Shown: piece after piece, positions 55,222-63,633 of the stretch
How the letters are laid out: each line of letters begins with the position of its first letter
Numbering within the stretch: the stretch's first letter is position 1
Assembly (NCBI RefSeq): GCF_020966775.1
Contig: NZ_JAJKFV010000002.1
Span: 1-64,000 of the forward strand
Source: Rhodopirellula halodulae
Lineage (GTDB): Bacteria > Planctomycetota > Planctomycetia > Pirellulales > Pirellulaceae
DNA length: 64,000 nt
Direction of reading: 5' to 3'
Notes under the pieces: model-generated
Databases searched by the model: none
What the model was told of the DNA's origin: nothing
The model's input: only the letters and a program-made list of their open reading frames with translations
Program-made: the position numbers and the translations under genes

Positions 55222-56151
55222 ATGCGATCACATTTCTTTTCCTGCAGACTGTTCGTGTTTGCTCTCATGGTTCTGATGTGTGACTCCTTCAAGTCACTGG
55301 CTGATGAACCTTCTGCTCCTGCAGACGTGGTCGAATTGCTGGACGGGGCGGACTCTGCCGAGGCAGCCCTGAAGGCGATGATTGCCGCCTCCAATGCCGG
55401 GGACGATCAGGCCGCAATGCTGTTGGTCGACCCTGCGATTCGTCCCTTGTTACTGCCCAGCATTGCCATCGAACGATGCGCCATTGATTCTTACTTCTTA
55501 GAAACGTGGGCGTTTGGAGAGGACAAAAAATTCCTCGGAGGACAGCTATTCCATTTCACACTCCGAGATCTCGTTCGCATCCGAAGCATCAAACAGTTGG
55601 AAAAGCGATTGGTTGATGACAAACGCGTTGTGTTCACGGTACTCACAACCGAGAAGAGCTACCATGAGGAAAAGCACATTCACAACGTGCGATCTTTCCT
55701 AGCGATCCGACGTTCGGATCGTTGGTATCTGTTTCGCCCATTCGGAGAACTGACAAATCTCGTTATTGGTTCCTCGGATTGGCAAGACACGAACGAACCG
55801 GTGAAATTGGTGAATGCTCATGCCCCTGGTGAGGAAAGTGACAATCGCCAAAACGTCAATTGCGAGTTCGAGTATCTAATCCCCATCGAACTTATCCACG
55901 AACACTTGGCGGAAGCAGCAACTGCCCCGGAGATCAAAGAGGCCAATCAATTGGCAAGCAGATTGCAACGCCACTACGACAGCATCGTCAACCGAGCGAA
56001 GCGAGGCGACTACCAAAGTCGAAATGAACTCAAAGACGCGATGGATCCGATCGACGATTGGGCTGACATACTCTCAGGAACAACCGCTTCACTGGCCCCG
56101 GGCTTGATCGAATTTGCGAAGAAACACGGCCTACAACCAGAGCCAGAATGA
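55222..56151 (+). CDS. secreted hypothetical protein of the islet
   Basis: A 309-residue protein from ATG 55222. The hydrophobic leader FSCRLFVFALMVLMCDSF indicates export. The mature part starts with an acidic helical segment (VVELLDGADSAEAALKAMIAASNAGDD) and continues with a mixed alpha/beta domain (RPLLLPSIAIERCAIDSYF, SFLAIRRSDRWYLFRPFGEL) that looks like a stress-type or NTF2-like secreted domain but matches no family I can name. It ends in a helical tail. The frame is open upstream through the tRNA, but that part is not protein-like. Islet cargo with no known partner. Confidence 0.7.
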   Translation: MRSHFFSCRLFVFALMVLMCDSFKSLADEPSAPADVVELLDGADSAEAALKAMIAASNAGDDQAAMLLVDPAIRPLLLPSIAIERCAIDSYFLETWAFGEDKKFLGGQLFHFTLRDLVRIRSIKQLEKRLVDDKRVVFTVLTTEKSYHEEKHIHNVRSFLAIRRSDRWYLFRPFGELTNLVIGSSDWQDTNEPVKLVNAHAPGEESDNRQNVNCEFEYLIPIELIHEHLAEAATAPEIKEANQLASRLQRHYDSIVNRAKRGDYQSRNELKDAMDPIDDWADILSGTTASLAPGLIEFAKKHGLQPEPE

Positions 56152-56193
56152 ATTTAATTGTCATCACAGCGAGGGCCGGGACTGGTGATGATA

Positions 56194-56370
56194 TCAACGC
56201 CATCGCAAATTCAAGAGCGATTGTCGGTCGAGATTGATCTGCCCGGCGACAATTTCGTCAGCGATGATCTCCACGAGCGGGGCGATGAAGGAGAAGTGGT
56301 CGTGGCTGGGGATCCTGAGAAATTCAATCTTTGGATTCCCGTTCGCATCGACCATGAGCTCGATTGCTCC
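56194..56370 (-). pseudogene. C-terminal relic of a hydrolase-like gene
   Basis: On the minus strand, one frame ending at TGA 56194-56196 translates into a well-patterned C-terminus of about 58 residues: NCTGAIELMVDANG, NPKIEFLRIPSHDHFSFIAP, then LVEIIADEIVAGQINLD. The IPSHDHFS plus amphipathic helix layout resembles the last strand, catalytic His and final helix of alpha/beta hydrolases (esterase/dienelactone-hydrolase type). Upstream of about 56370 the frame loses protein character and there is no start, so only the 3' end remains. The plus-strand frames across this region are its shadows. Confidence 0.45.
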
Positions 56371-56414
56371 GGTGCAGTTTCGGGAGGCACCTGCGAAGCA
56401 TTTCTCACAACTTC

Positions 56415-56502
56415 GCCCCGGACGGGGCCAACTTCACTAGCTCGGGGTGGAAGCCCCGAGAACGTTGGCGGACATCACTAGGCCGCCCCGAACGGGGCCG
56501 CC
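56415..56502. repeat. cluster of three GC-rich palindromes
   Basis: Three hairpins in 88 bases: GCCCC-GGAC-GGGGC (56415-56428), CTCGGGG-TGGAAG-CCCCGAG (56441-56460) and GCCCC-GAAC-GGGGC (56485-56498). The first and third are near-identical. This resembles REP-type intergenic elements and differs from the 67-bp repeat at 9612. It sits directly upstream (on the minus strand) of the hydrolase relic and may mark the rearrangement that truncated it. Confidence 0.75.
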
Positions 56503-56695
56503 GTCGATGATGCGTCGCGAAATCAATGAATCTCTGCGCATCCAGGACTCGCTTCAGCATCCACTGCATAAAAACCAAGTTGACATCGACATCTCCCCCC
56601 TCGGCAACGTGGAAAGTCCCGCAAGCGAAGTCCACCAAGTCCGCATTGATTCTTACACATCCCAATCGAAATGACGATTGGTGGGTGAACCCGAG

Positions 56696-57100
56696 ATGAA
56701 GGTGTTGGCCCACGTGTACATCGAATTTGTCGGGTGTGGTATGGTTTACAACAAGCAGTCGTTCAAGGTGTTCCTATGCCACTCACAGCCGCAGTTGGCA
56801 GCAACCTATCCAAAAACCAGTTCGATCAACGTGGTCACCTACGTCGAGGATGCCGGGGATTCGATCAACATCGGAATCACGCCGATCGCGACACGCTCCT
56901 TCGGACCGCCGAACCAAGTCAGCATCCCGGTCGAAGAGTGTCCCGAACCGCCGTACGACGAGGACGATTGCGAATACACCTGCAACGCATCCACCGAGGA
57001 GTGGGTGAAGACGAAGGATTGTCGCGAACCATGCAACTGCACCGGCCCGCCGGTGGGTGATGGTGTCGAAGACGGCGAGGTGCGTTTGTTCGCGTGTTAG
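56696..57100 (+). CDS. small cysteine-rich hypothetical protein
   Basis: A 134-residue protein from ATG 56696 (ATG 56741 is an equally possible start). The N-terminal half has beta-strand character (INVVTYVEDAGDSINIGITP). The C-terminal third is Cys/acid-rich: EECPEPPYDEDDCEYTCN, then KDCREPCNCTGPPVG, ending in Cys, with eight cysteines in about 55 residues. The ordered pattern argues for a real gene, though the N-terminus could also be frameshifted. No signal peptide. Function unknown; metal or disulfide stabilisation is plausible. Confidence 0.5.
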   Translation: MKVLAHVYIEFVGCGMVYNKQSFKVFLCHSQPQLAATYPKTSSINVVTYVEDAGDSINIGITPIATRSFGPPNQVSIPVEECPEPPYDEDDCEYTCNASTEEWVKTKDCREPCNCTGPPVGDGVEDGEVRLFAC

Positions 57101-57236
57101 GGCGGCTAGTAACCGCTTGGTTCCCGCAAAGCGGGACACTGATCGGCAAGCGAAATGTCGGGTTTCTCTGGATTGTAGTAAGATTCTCTGCCGATTTTGA
57201 CCAAACGTGTCATGAGGGCTCAAGTAGAATCGAGTT

Positions 57237-58028
57237 ATGAGCAGAAAGAAGAAACCAGCAAGTTTCACGATTCGAATCAAGGGAGACGGTGTCGACCCTG
57301 AGTCGATACCGGTCCGCACGTTGTCCGAAGCCGCTTCTGCCGTCATGCGCCTCGCTGTCGGCGATAGCAAGAGTGAAGCAAGCAAGGTCCGCGTCCTGGA
57401 CGTGAAACGCGGTTCAGCGATGTACCCGTGTTTGATTGACGACGGGCATGATGTGAACCGGAACCTCGTTGACGCTGGGGAGGCTGCTTCTAACCCAATG
57501 TCGGAAAAGCTCGACGCTGAAATGCTTGGTCCGATCAGAGAGCTTTCGTTGATAGCCGGGAAGTATGATGCGGGGTCCGTCGAAATTTACCTTGGTGAGG
57601 TCTCGACGAGGAAGCTGAAGGAGGTTCGTCCCGTGGTTGTTTTCAATGGCGGTACCTATTCAGCAATCGAATCGAGTGTGATCGTTCGCGACACCGCATC
57701 GATTCGGGGCTACCTTGTCGGCGTCGGCGGTGCTCAAGAGCGGAAGTGCCGAATCAGGATTCCGGATCGTTCAAAGTTGCTTTACTGCAAGGTGCCAGAC
57801 CAAGACTTGAGCCGTGAACTTGGCGAATGCTTGTACACCTATGTCACTCTCTACGGACGCGGCACTTATTTTCAGCGAACGTGGTGGCTTCTCGATTTTG
57901 AGGTGTTCGAACTTGAGAAGAAGTCGGATGACTCCGTGGAGTCCATTCTCGGAAGAATCCGAGAGGCAAGTGGCGATGGCTGGAGCAACGTACAAGACGT
58001 TGATGCTGAGTTGCGTTCCCTGCGATGA
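57237..58028 (+). CDS. unrecognised protein coupled to a PIN nuclease
   Basis: A 263-residue cytoplasmic protein of no family I can name. It has a basic start (MSRKKK), an N-terminal alpha/beta part (FTIRIKGDGVDPESIPVRTL, then helix SEAASAVMRLAVG), a helical middle, and a beta-rich C-terminal half. In that half GYLVGVGGAQERKCRIRIPD, LLYCKVPDQDLSRELGECL and YVTLYGRGTYF have the strand-helix-strand rhythm of a small OB/SH3-like barrel. The stop overlaps the start of the PIN gene (ATGA at 58025-58028), so the two are translationally coupled in the order putative partner, then nuclease, as in type II toxin-antitoxin operons. It is much larger than usual antitoxins. Confidence 0.75.
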   Translation: MSRKKKPASFTIRIKGDGVDPESIPVRTLSEAASAVMRLAVGDSKSEASKVRVLDVKRGSAMYPCLIDDGHDVNRNLVDAGEAASNPMSEKLDAEMLGPIRELSLIAGKYDAGSVEIYLGEVSTRKLKEVRPVVVFNGGTYSAIESSVIVRDTASIRGYLVGVGGAQERKCRIRIPDRSKLLYCKVPDQDLSRELGECLYTYVTLYGRGTYFQRTWWLLDFEVFELEKKSDDSVESILGRIREASGDGWSNVQDVDAELRSLR

Positions 58029-58570
58029 CGAATTCAACGGCCCGTGCCGGCATCGACACAAACATTTTGATCTATTCGACCAGGACCGATGCGGATATAC
58101 GGAAGCTAATAGACGAGCAAGCGAGGAAAGAAGCTAGAAAGCTCCGTGCGGCTTCACAACGACTACTAAAACGATTACGTCAAGACGATTGGCAAATCTT
58201 CATCTCGACAATCACGCTCGGAGAGTACTTGGTCAAAGTCGATCCAAGGGCGCATGCCAAGACGATCATTGAGTTGCGGTCTTTGTGTACGTTCGCAGAA
58301 TTCAACATTAGAGCCGCAACGCTTGCTGCAGAAATGACGGGAAAGGCGAAGGCTGTCAAACAGACGATGCGTCTCAAAGTCGACCGACCAGTGCTGATGG
58401 CTGACGTGAAAATTATCGCTTCCCTCAGAGCAGCCGGCGTCCAGCATTTCTACGTAAACGATGGCGGGTGCTGCAAAGTTGCTCAACAGTTCATGAAAGC
58501 AAGCTTGCTGCCGATGGAACCAGTCACTCTCCTAGAAATCATGGAGCAAGACGAAACGGAGAGTGATTGA
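58025..58570 (+). CDS. PIN-domain ribonuclease-like protein (putative toxin)
   Basis: A 181-residue PIN-fold protein. The four acidic positions expected for Mg-dependent PIN nucleases are present: Asp11 (AGIDTNILIYS), Glu67 (TITLGEYL), Asp127 (LMADVKIIASL) and Asp146 (FYVNDGG). There is a Lys/Arg-rich helical insertion (RKEARKLRAASQRLLKRLR, about 34-52). VapC toxins share this layout but are usually about 130-140 residues. It is coupled by ATGA overlap to the 263-residue gene and lies 156 bases from the right end of the islet. Toxin, RNA-processing or defence nuclease roles are all possible. Confidence 0.82.
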   Translation: MTNSTARAGIDTNILIYSTRTDADIRKLIDEQARKEARKLRAASQRLLKRLRQDDWQIFISTITLGEYLVKVDPRAHAKTIIELRSLCTFAEFNIRAATLAAEMTGKAKAVKQTMRLKVDRPVLMADVKIIASLRAAGVQHFYVNDGGCCKVAQQFMKASLLPMEPVTLLEIMEQDETESD

Positions 58571-58969
58571 AACGCCGGCGGTCTGACCTCAAACGTTTTG
58601 GGAGGTCTTGCTCATATCAAATACCGCAAACAACGCGACAGCACGAAACGCCTTGCGACAGAGAAAAGCGGGTGATAGCGTAGGTTGCTACGGGAAAACG
58701 TTTGGTTTTCGCACCGCGCCAAAAAGGCCTTCAAAGCCGAAGGTTGTGGGTTCGAATCCCGCCGGGTGTATTGGCGTTAACCCCCGTGGTTCGTGGAGCC
58801 TCGCGATTGGCTTTTTGGGAACACCGAATCGCGTTGCTGGTTCCGCGCACGCTCTTTTGTTGCCTGGCCAACATTTCTTGACGCAATCAGTCCGGTGGGC
58901 CACGCCTTACCAAACGCCCGAACTCGGCATGTTGATTGGATTGTGGATTGGATATTGAAATCGGCGAAC
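58571..58969. other. right islet junction and flank, no gene recognised
   Basis: About 400 bases between the PIN gene and the stop of the next minus-strand gene. It includes a hairpin (GACCTC ... GAGGTC, about 58585-58607) that may end the PIN transcript, and the att repeat. The open frames across it are arginine/proline-rich shadows. No integrase fragment is detectable. Confidence 0.5.
58726..58770 (+). repeat. right attachment repeat (attR), 3' half of tRNA-Arg
   Basis: The perfect 37-base copy (58734-58770) of the tRNA-Arg 3' half, with extended similarity to 58726. No 5' half exists here, so it is not a functional tRNA. It defines the right boundary of the islet 55061-58770. Confidence 0.85.
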
Positions 58970-59596
58970 TTACTCGTCGGACGAGGCGGGTAAGTCCTCA
59001 AAGGGCGCGGGTTCGCCACTGGTGAAGGGCGACAAGTGTGGAGCACGTTTCCCGGCGACCGGGCGGAAGACTTCAGGAAGTGGCAGGAGTTGATCGAGAT
59101 AGTTCAGTGACTCGTTGCCGTGCAATGCCCGCAGTTCTCCGCCTCGCGCCCACGTGCCGCAGGTTCCGCACAACGTGACGGTGTTTGTCTTCGCTGTGAC
59201 CACTGTCTTCTCTGCACCACCACCGTCTCGTTTCTTGGCGTCCTCCCCAACGGTGACAACCACCGCATAAGCCGGACTGTGACCGCAGAAAGGGACGTTG
59301 TCATCATCCGCCAATTCTTTACGCAATAGCGTGCGAAGCCGGTTGGTCTCGTCGCGGTTCAGCAAGCGAGTCCCAATCACATCAGCCCGGCAATTTTGCC
59401 ATTCCGTTGGCATCGTGTGATCACCCGCGATCACGCCACGTGGATCCAGCAAGTGAATGACCACTCGGCCCCGAGGAGGATCCGCCGATGCAGGAACAGC
59501 CAGCAAAGCGATCAATGGCAAGGCCGAAAGACAGCGTGCGATCCACACAACACTCTTTCCACCATCGGTCACAACATCACCGTCTTGATTCACCAT
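58970..59596 (-). CDS. secreted hypothetical protein
   Basis: A 208-residue protein from ATG 59596 with a signal peptide (ARCLSALPLIALLAVPASA, cleaved near ASADPP) and a mature domain of alternating strands (GRVVIHLLDPRGVIAGDHT, YAVVVTVGEDAKK, NTVTLCGTCGTW). It contains a CGTCG motif that could form a redox or metal site, and a disordered acidic C-terminus. It overlaps the methyltransferase gene's end by a few bases, so the two are probably co-transcribed. Family not recognised. Confidence 0.65.
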   Translation of the reverse strand: MVNQDGDVVTDGGKSVVWIARCLSALPLIALLAVPASADPPRGRVVIHLLDPRGVIAGDHTMPTEWQNCRADVIGTRLLNRDETNRLRTLLRKELADDDNVPFCGHSPAYAVVVTVGEDAKKRDGGGAEKTVVTAKTNTVTLCGTCGTWARGGELRALHGNESLNYLDQLLPLPEVFRPVAGKRAPHLSPFTSGEPAPFEDLPASSDE

Positions 59597-60363
59597 GGTT
59601 TTTCCGCAAAGGTTGCAAGGAACGTGGGGCTGTATTGCGACAAAAGATCATCGGAATACTTGTCTTCAAAGATCTCTTTCAATCGAAGCCCCGCTTGAAG
59701 TTGCCCGCCGATCAGGTCTTCCAACGAGTGGCTGAAACACAACGGTTCGGAATCTGTTCGTAACTGGTCCAGCTCTTCGGCACTCAAATGCGTTTCGTCG
59801 GCATACGGCAAACGGTGCCGGACGGTCAGCTTATCTTGCTCCAGATCATTTTCATCGAACATGAATCGGATGGGATGAACGAAGCCAGCCAACAACCGAC
59901 CTCCTGGCCGCAAAACGCGACTGACTTCTTCAAAAACTGATCGGACATCAGGTACGAAGCAAACCGAGCAAGGATTGAAAACAACGTCAAAGCTGTTGTC
60001 GGCAAAGCACGACAGATCTCGCATGTCCCCCAACACCGAGCGAATCGAAAGACCCTCGCGACGAGCGACCACCTGATCCTGCTCCAATTGATTGGGCGAG
60101 TTGTCGAGCACCGTCACCTTCGCTCCCGCAGCCGCAAGCACGGGTGCTTGCTGACCTCCACCGGACGCCAAGCCCAACAGATCGGCACCGGAAAGATCAG
60201 GAAACCAAGACATGGGAACCGGTTTGGTTGGCGTCAGCACGACCTGCCAATCTCCAGCTCGGGCTTTGGAAATCACGTCAACGGAGACAGGCACCGTCCA
60301 TCGGTTCCGCTTCGTTACCTGCGCGTCCCAAGCCGCACGGTTGTAAACCGCGATGTCTTTCAT
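59590..60363 (-). CDS. class I SAM-dependent methyltransferase
   Basis: A 257-residue methyltransferase of the methyltransferase-11/UbiE-like group. SAM motif I is DLLGLASGGGQQAPVLAAAG, motif II is KVTVLDNSPNQLEQ, post-I acid is in SVLGDMRDLSCF, and the motif III region is FDVVFNPCSVCFVPDV with VSRVLRPGGRLLAGF. LASGGGQQ is a recognised variant of the usual GXGXG in this group. Substrate unknown; it does not sit in a biosynthetic cluster. ATG 60363. Confidence 0.88.
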   Translation of the reverse strand: MKDIAVYNRAAWDAQVTKRNRWTVPVSVDVISKARAGDWQVVLTPTKPVPMSWFPDLSGADLLGLASGGGQQAPVLAAAGAKVTVLDNSPNQLEQDQVVARREGLSIRSVLGDMRDLSCFADNSFDVVFNPCSVCFVPDVRSVFEEVSRVLRPGGRLLAGFVHPIRFMFDENDLEQDKLTVRHRLPYADETHLSAEELDQLRTDSEPLCFSHSLEDLIGGQLQAGLRLKEIFEDKYSDDLLSQYSPTFLATFAEKPW

Positions 60364-60537
60364 GGAATCCTAGTCCTGAGGGCGTTCGCATCACTCATGC
60401 CCTTCGCAAGAACGCAATCCGGAATGCGATAACTTCGGTGATGAACGCATCGCAGACTGGAGCGTTCCTTTCCAAAGACACACAGCCTAACCTGCGGATG
60501 CATGACGCATCAAAACGCCAACTCGATTAGGATCAAT

Positions 60538-62106
60538 TCAGGCGATCGCTGGCTCGGGAAGCGGAGCCGACGCCGGGATTCGCGGCGGGACACCTTGAGC
60601 CGACTGTTCAATGAATTGCGTGTCCATTCCCAAATCTTGCAGCAACAAACGAGAACTGATGCGGCTGGATTCGTAGATCACGGGCAAACCACTGCCGGGG
60701 TGGGTTCCTCCGCCAACCAAGTAAACGCCATCCAGTTCTTCAAATCGGTTGCGAGGCCGTCGATGCAACATTTGCCCCAAGTTGTGAGCCAGATTGAACG
60801 TCGCACCCTTGTAGATCGCGTAGTCCGATTGCCATTCATCCGGCGTGATCTGATGCTCCACCCGAATTCGATCACGAAGGCCGTCGAAGCCGACCTCTTC
60901 GAGCTTGTCCAAAGTGGTCTCCCTAAAACGCGGAGCTTCCTTGGACCAATCCACGTTTTCGGTTTCGTGGGTGACCGGTGCCAAAATATACAGCGTGCTA
61001 TGACCGGATGGTGCCAAACTGGGATCGGTCACCCCGGCGTTCTGCACATAGACCGACGGATCCTGACTGAGCACGTGATCGATTTCGATCTCACGGAGAT
61101 TTCGGTCGTAATCTTTGCTGATGTGAATGCCATGATGCGGTTGGTCTTCGTACAAGCCTTCCACACCCAGATACAACATGTACGTGCTGCAGGAAAATTT
61201 CTTCTTCGCAATTTTCTCGTCGGACCAACGGCGACGAACCGAATTGGGAATGGTTCGTGTCATCCAGTGAGCAAAGTCGGCGTTGACCACAAAAGCGTCC
61301 GCGTCGTAACGATCGCGACCGGTGTGCAACGCTCGCACACGCCGACCTTCCATTTCAATGGACTCAACGGGTTCATCCAACCGAATCTTCACGCCCATGT
61401 CCTGAGCAATCTCGGCCATTCGTTCGCTGACTCGGCTGCACCCGCCGATCGGATGAAAGACACCGTATTCGTATTCGAGGAACGACAGAATGCTGAACAA
61501 GCTGGGGCAGTTAAACGGCGACATGCCCAGGTACTTTGATTGGAACGCGAAAGCGATGACCAGCCGCGGATCTTTGAAGTAACGCTGAAGCTCCTTACCG
61601 AGCGTTCGCATGGGATGCACGTGAGCCGCCGCCCCCAACAACGATGGCTTCAGCAAATCCATCGGTGAGTTGAAAGGCGACTCCAGGATCGGACGAAACT
61701 TTTCGAGTTTGACACGGTTGTCGTCCATGTAGCGTTTGAGTTGCCCGACATCTTCGGGTGAGATCTTGGCGATCTGGCGATCCATCTCATCCATGTCCGG
61801 CGTGCAATCCAGCTGGCCACCCCCGCCGAAGGTCAACCGATATTGCGGATCCAACCGCTCCATCGGCACCTCTTCCATCAGATCGTGCCCGGTCGAATGA
61901 AAGATCTCATCCAAAACGCGCGGGTACAAAAAGAACGTCGGTCCACAATCAAACCGATATCCATCAATCTCGATCGCGGAGGTCCTGCCGCCGACTTGGT
62001 TTCGTCGTTCCAGGATGGTGACATCGCAACCACCGGCCGCCAATTGCATGGCTGATGCCAACCCACCGGGGCCTGCCCCGACAATGACGACTTTCCGCTG
62101 CGACAT
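60538..62106 (-). CDS. phytoene-desaturase-like FAD oxidoreductase (CrtI/CrtN family)
   Basis: A 522-residue flavoprotein. The N-terminal FAD dinucleotide motif is VVIVGAGPGGLASAMQLA, then LERRNQVGGRTS and the family segment FDCGPTFFLYP. The C-terminal signature GVYLVGGGTHPGSGLPVIYES is diagnostic of the CrtI/CrtN/CrtD desaturase family. It would insert double bonds into a C30 or C40 isoprenoid, or act on a related apocarotenoid, at the membrane. No phytoene or squalene synthase lies in the window, so the exact substrate is open. ATG 62106; complete. Confidence 0.9.
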   Translation of the reverse strand: MSQRKVVIVGAGPGGLASAMQLAAGGCDVTILERRNQVGGRTSAIEIDGYRFDCGPTFFLYPRVLDEIFHSTGHDLMEEVPMERLDPQYRLTFGGGGQLDCTPDMDEMDRQIAKISPEDVGQLKRYMDDNRVKLEKFRPILESPFNSPMDLLKPSLLGAAAHVHPMRTLGKELQRYFKDPRLVIAFAFQSKYLGMSPFNCPSLFSILSFLEYEYGVFHPIGGCSRVSERMAEIAQDMGVKIRLDEPVESIEMEGRRVRALHTGRDRYDADAFVVNADFAHWMTRTIPNSVRRRWSDEKIAKKKFSCSTYMLYLGVEGLYEDQPHHGIHISKDYDRNLREIEIDHVLSQDPSVYVQNAGVTDPSLAPSGHSTLYILAPVTHETENVDWSKEAPRFRETTLDKLEEVGFDGLRDRIRVEHQITPDEWQSDYAIYKGATFNLAHNLGQMLHRRPRNRFEELDGVYLVGGGTHPGSGLPVIYESSRISSRLLLQDLGMDTQFIEQSAQGVPPRIPASAPLPEPAIA

Positions 62107-62263
62107 GACTACCTACCGACCGAACCGTGAAGACCACTCAACCGCACGCCCAAACGGTGCTGCGGGACTGGGTATCTTACGCGTCTGACCAGTGTCACCG
62201 ATACGGCAGGTCAATTTGCACCTGCGATCGGGCTGACGCCATCGATCGCGACAGGGCCGTGGG

Positions 62264-62740
62264 TCACAGATATTGCTGGTAGGCAGCGACCGCCAACTGA
62301 TCGCAACGTTCGTTTTCGGTGTGACCCGCGTGGCCTTTGACGTGATGGTAGGTCACACGATGCGTTTGCATCTGCTGATCGAGTTCCTGCCACAGTTCGA
62401 CGTTCTTGACGGGAACCAGCTTGGAACCGTCTTTTCGCTTCCACCCGCGACGTTTCCAACCCGCCATCCAACTCGCGATGCCTTGACCGACGTAGTTGCT
62501 GTCGGCGTACAGCTCCACCGCACAGGGTTCTTTCAGCGTTTCCAGCCCGCGAATCACGGCCATCAATTCCATTTGATTGTTGGTGGTGTGCGGCTGGCCT
62601 CCCGATCGCTCGATCTCTTTCAACGTGCGAGGACAACGCAGCACAAACGCCCATCCGCCGGGGCCCGGGTTTCCACTGCAAGCACCATCGGTGTACAGCT
62701 CCACCGGCTTCAATGCCTTGCCTGAAGTTGATTGCGTCAT
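62264..62740 (-). CDS. rnhA: ribonuclease HI
   Basis: A 158-residue RNase HI that cleaves RNA in RNA-DNA hybrids. The four catalytic carboxylates are present: Asp in [13 protein letters not shown], Glu in [10 protein letters not shown], Asp in [12 protein letters not shown], and Asp in [11 protein letters not shown]. The basic [15 protein letters not shown] handle region and the His loop HHVKGHAGH are also there, as in the E. coli enzyme. ATG 62740 gives the standard length; the frame is open to 62932, but that extension overlaps the next gene. Confidence 0.95.
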   Translation of the reverse strand: MTQSTSGKALKPVELYTDGACSGNPGPGGWAFVLRCPRTLKEIERSGGQPHTTNNQMELMAVIRGLETLKEPCAVELYADSNYVGQGIASWMAGWKRRGWKRKDGSKLVPVKNVELWQELDQQMQTHRVTYHHVKGHAGHTENERCDQLAVAAYQQYL

Positions 62741-62807
62741 CGTCGTTCCGCCTGTGCCTTGAGATTCCGTTCGGATCGTGTTGCCAGTGGTGCTGCCGTT
62801 AAAATTT

Positions 62808-63632
62808 TCAGCCGGTGTTGCGTCCCAACTGCAATCCGTCGGGGGCAAAGATGCCACGCCCACCATCCACCGGCAGACAAACTCCGGTAACGAAAGTGTT
62901 TTCGCACAAAAAGCTGACCGCGTGAGCCACATCGTCTGGGGTGCCGACGCGGCCGACCAAAGTGCTCTGAGCCAACTCGGCCACGGTTTCTTCCGTCACG
63001 TCGTCGGACAACAGCACCGGACCGGGCTGCACACAATTGACTCGAAGGTTGGAGTTCATCGCGCCAAGTTCTACCGCCAACGACCGAGTCATGACCTCGA
63101 TGGCACCTTTGCTGGGGAAGTACGCCGCGTGGTCAGCGTAGGGTCGCACCGTCGCCCAATCACCCAAGTTGATGATGCATCCGCCGCTGGGTTGCGATGT
63201 CATGTGACGCCCCGCCGCACGAGCGCACAGCAGCGAGGCAACCGAGTTGATCTGAAAGTAGCGACGGATCTCGTCACCGGTGATTTCGGCCAGCGGAGTC
63301 GGCGTCCAGATCGCGGCGCTGTTGACCAAAATATCCAGCCGCCCGAAACAAGCCGCGGCTTCGTCGACGATGCGGTCACAGGCCTCGTCGTCTTCCAACG
63401 TTCCCTGAACAACGGCCGCACGACGACCGAACCGCTCCTTCCAAGTTGCGGCCGCTTCGTTTGCCTCGTCGGTGCTGGTGTTGGCGTGCAGCACCACATG
63501 ACAACCGCGACGCGAGAGCTCTTCGGCGATCACGCGACCGACACGGGGTGCTCCACTACCGGTGACCAATGCCACCGGATCATTGGTTGCAAACGTTTCC
63601 TGCAATCGCGAGCGACGTGTTCCGCTACTCAC
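62808..63632 (-). CDS. short-chain dehydrogenase/reductase
   Basis: A 274-residue classical SDR. The cofactor motif is [18 protein letters not shown] (GXXXRXG), with NSAA in [11 protein letters not shown], the catalytic Ser position changed in the strand [11 protein letters not shown], and catalytic Tyr-x3-Lys in [12 protein letters not shown]. It ends [18 protein letters not shown]. The pattern resembles pteridine-reductase-like SDRs (RVG motif), which use NADPH. GTG 63632 lies one base after the bioB stop, implying an operon; the longer frame to 63683 would overlap bioB. Substrate unknown. Confidence 0.85.
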   Translation of the reverse strand: MSSGTRRSRLQETFATNDPVALVTGSGAPRVGRVIAEELSRRGCHVVLHANTSTDEANEAAATWKERFGRRAAVVQGTLEDDEACDRIVDEAAACFGRLDILVNSAAIWTPTPLAEITGDEIRRYFQINSVASLLCARAAGRHMTSQPSGGCIINLGDWATVRPYADHAAYFPSKGAIEVMTRSLAVELGAMNSNLRVNCVQPGPVLLSDDVTEETVAELAQSTLVGRVGTPDDVAHAVSFLCENTFVTGVCLPVDGGRGIFAPDGLQLGRNTG

Positions 63633-63633
63633 G

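Noticed and set aside
56158-56481. Plus-strand 107-codon frame in the islet
   Set aside because: The opposite strand gives a much more protein-like C-terminus over 56194-56370, so the plus-strand frame is read as its shadow.
58734-58770. Possible second tRNA with anticodon TCA
   Set aside because: Only the 3' half is present; the 5' acceptor and D arm are missing, so it is an attachment-site remnant and not a tRNA gene.
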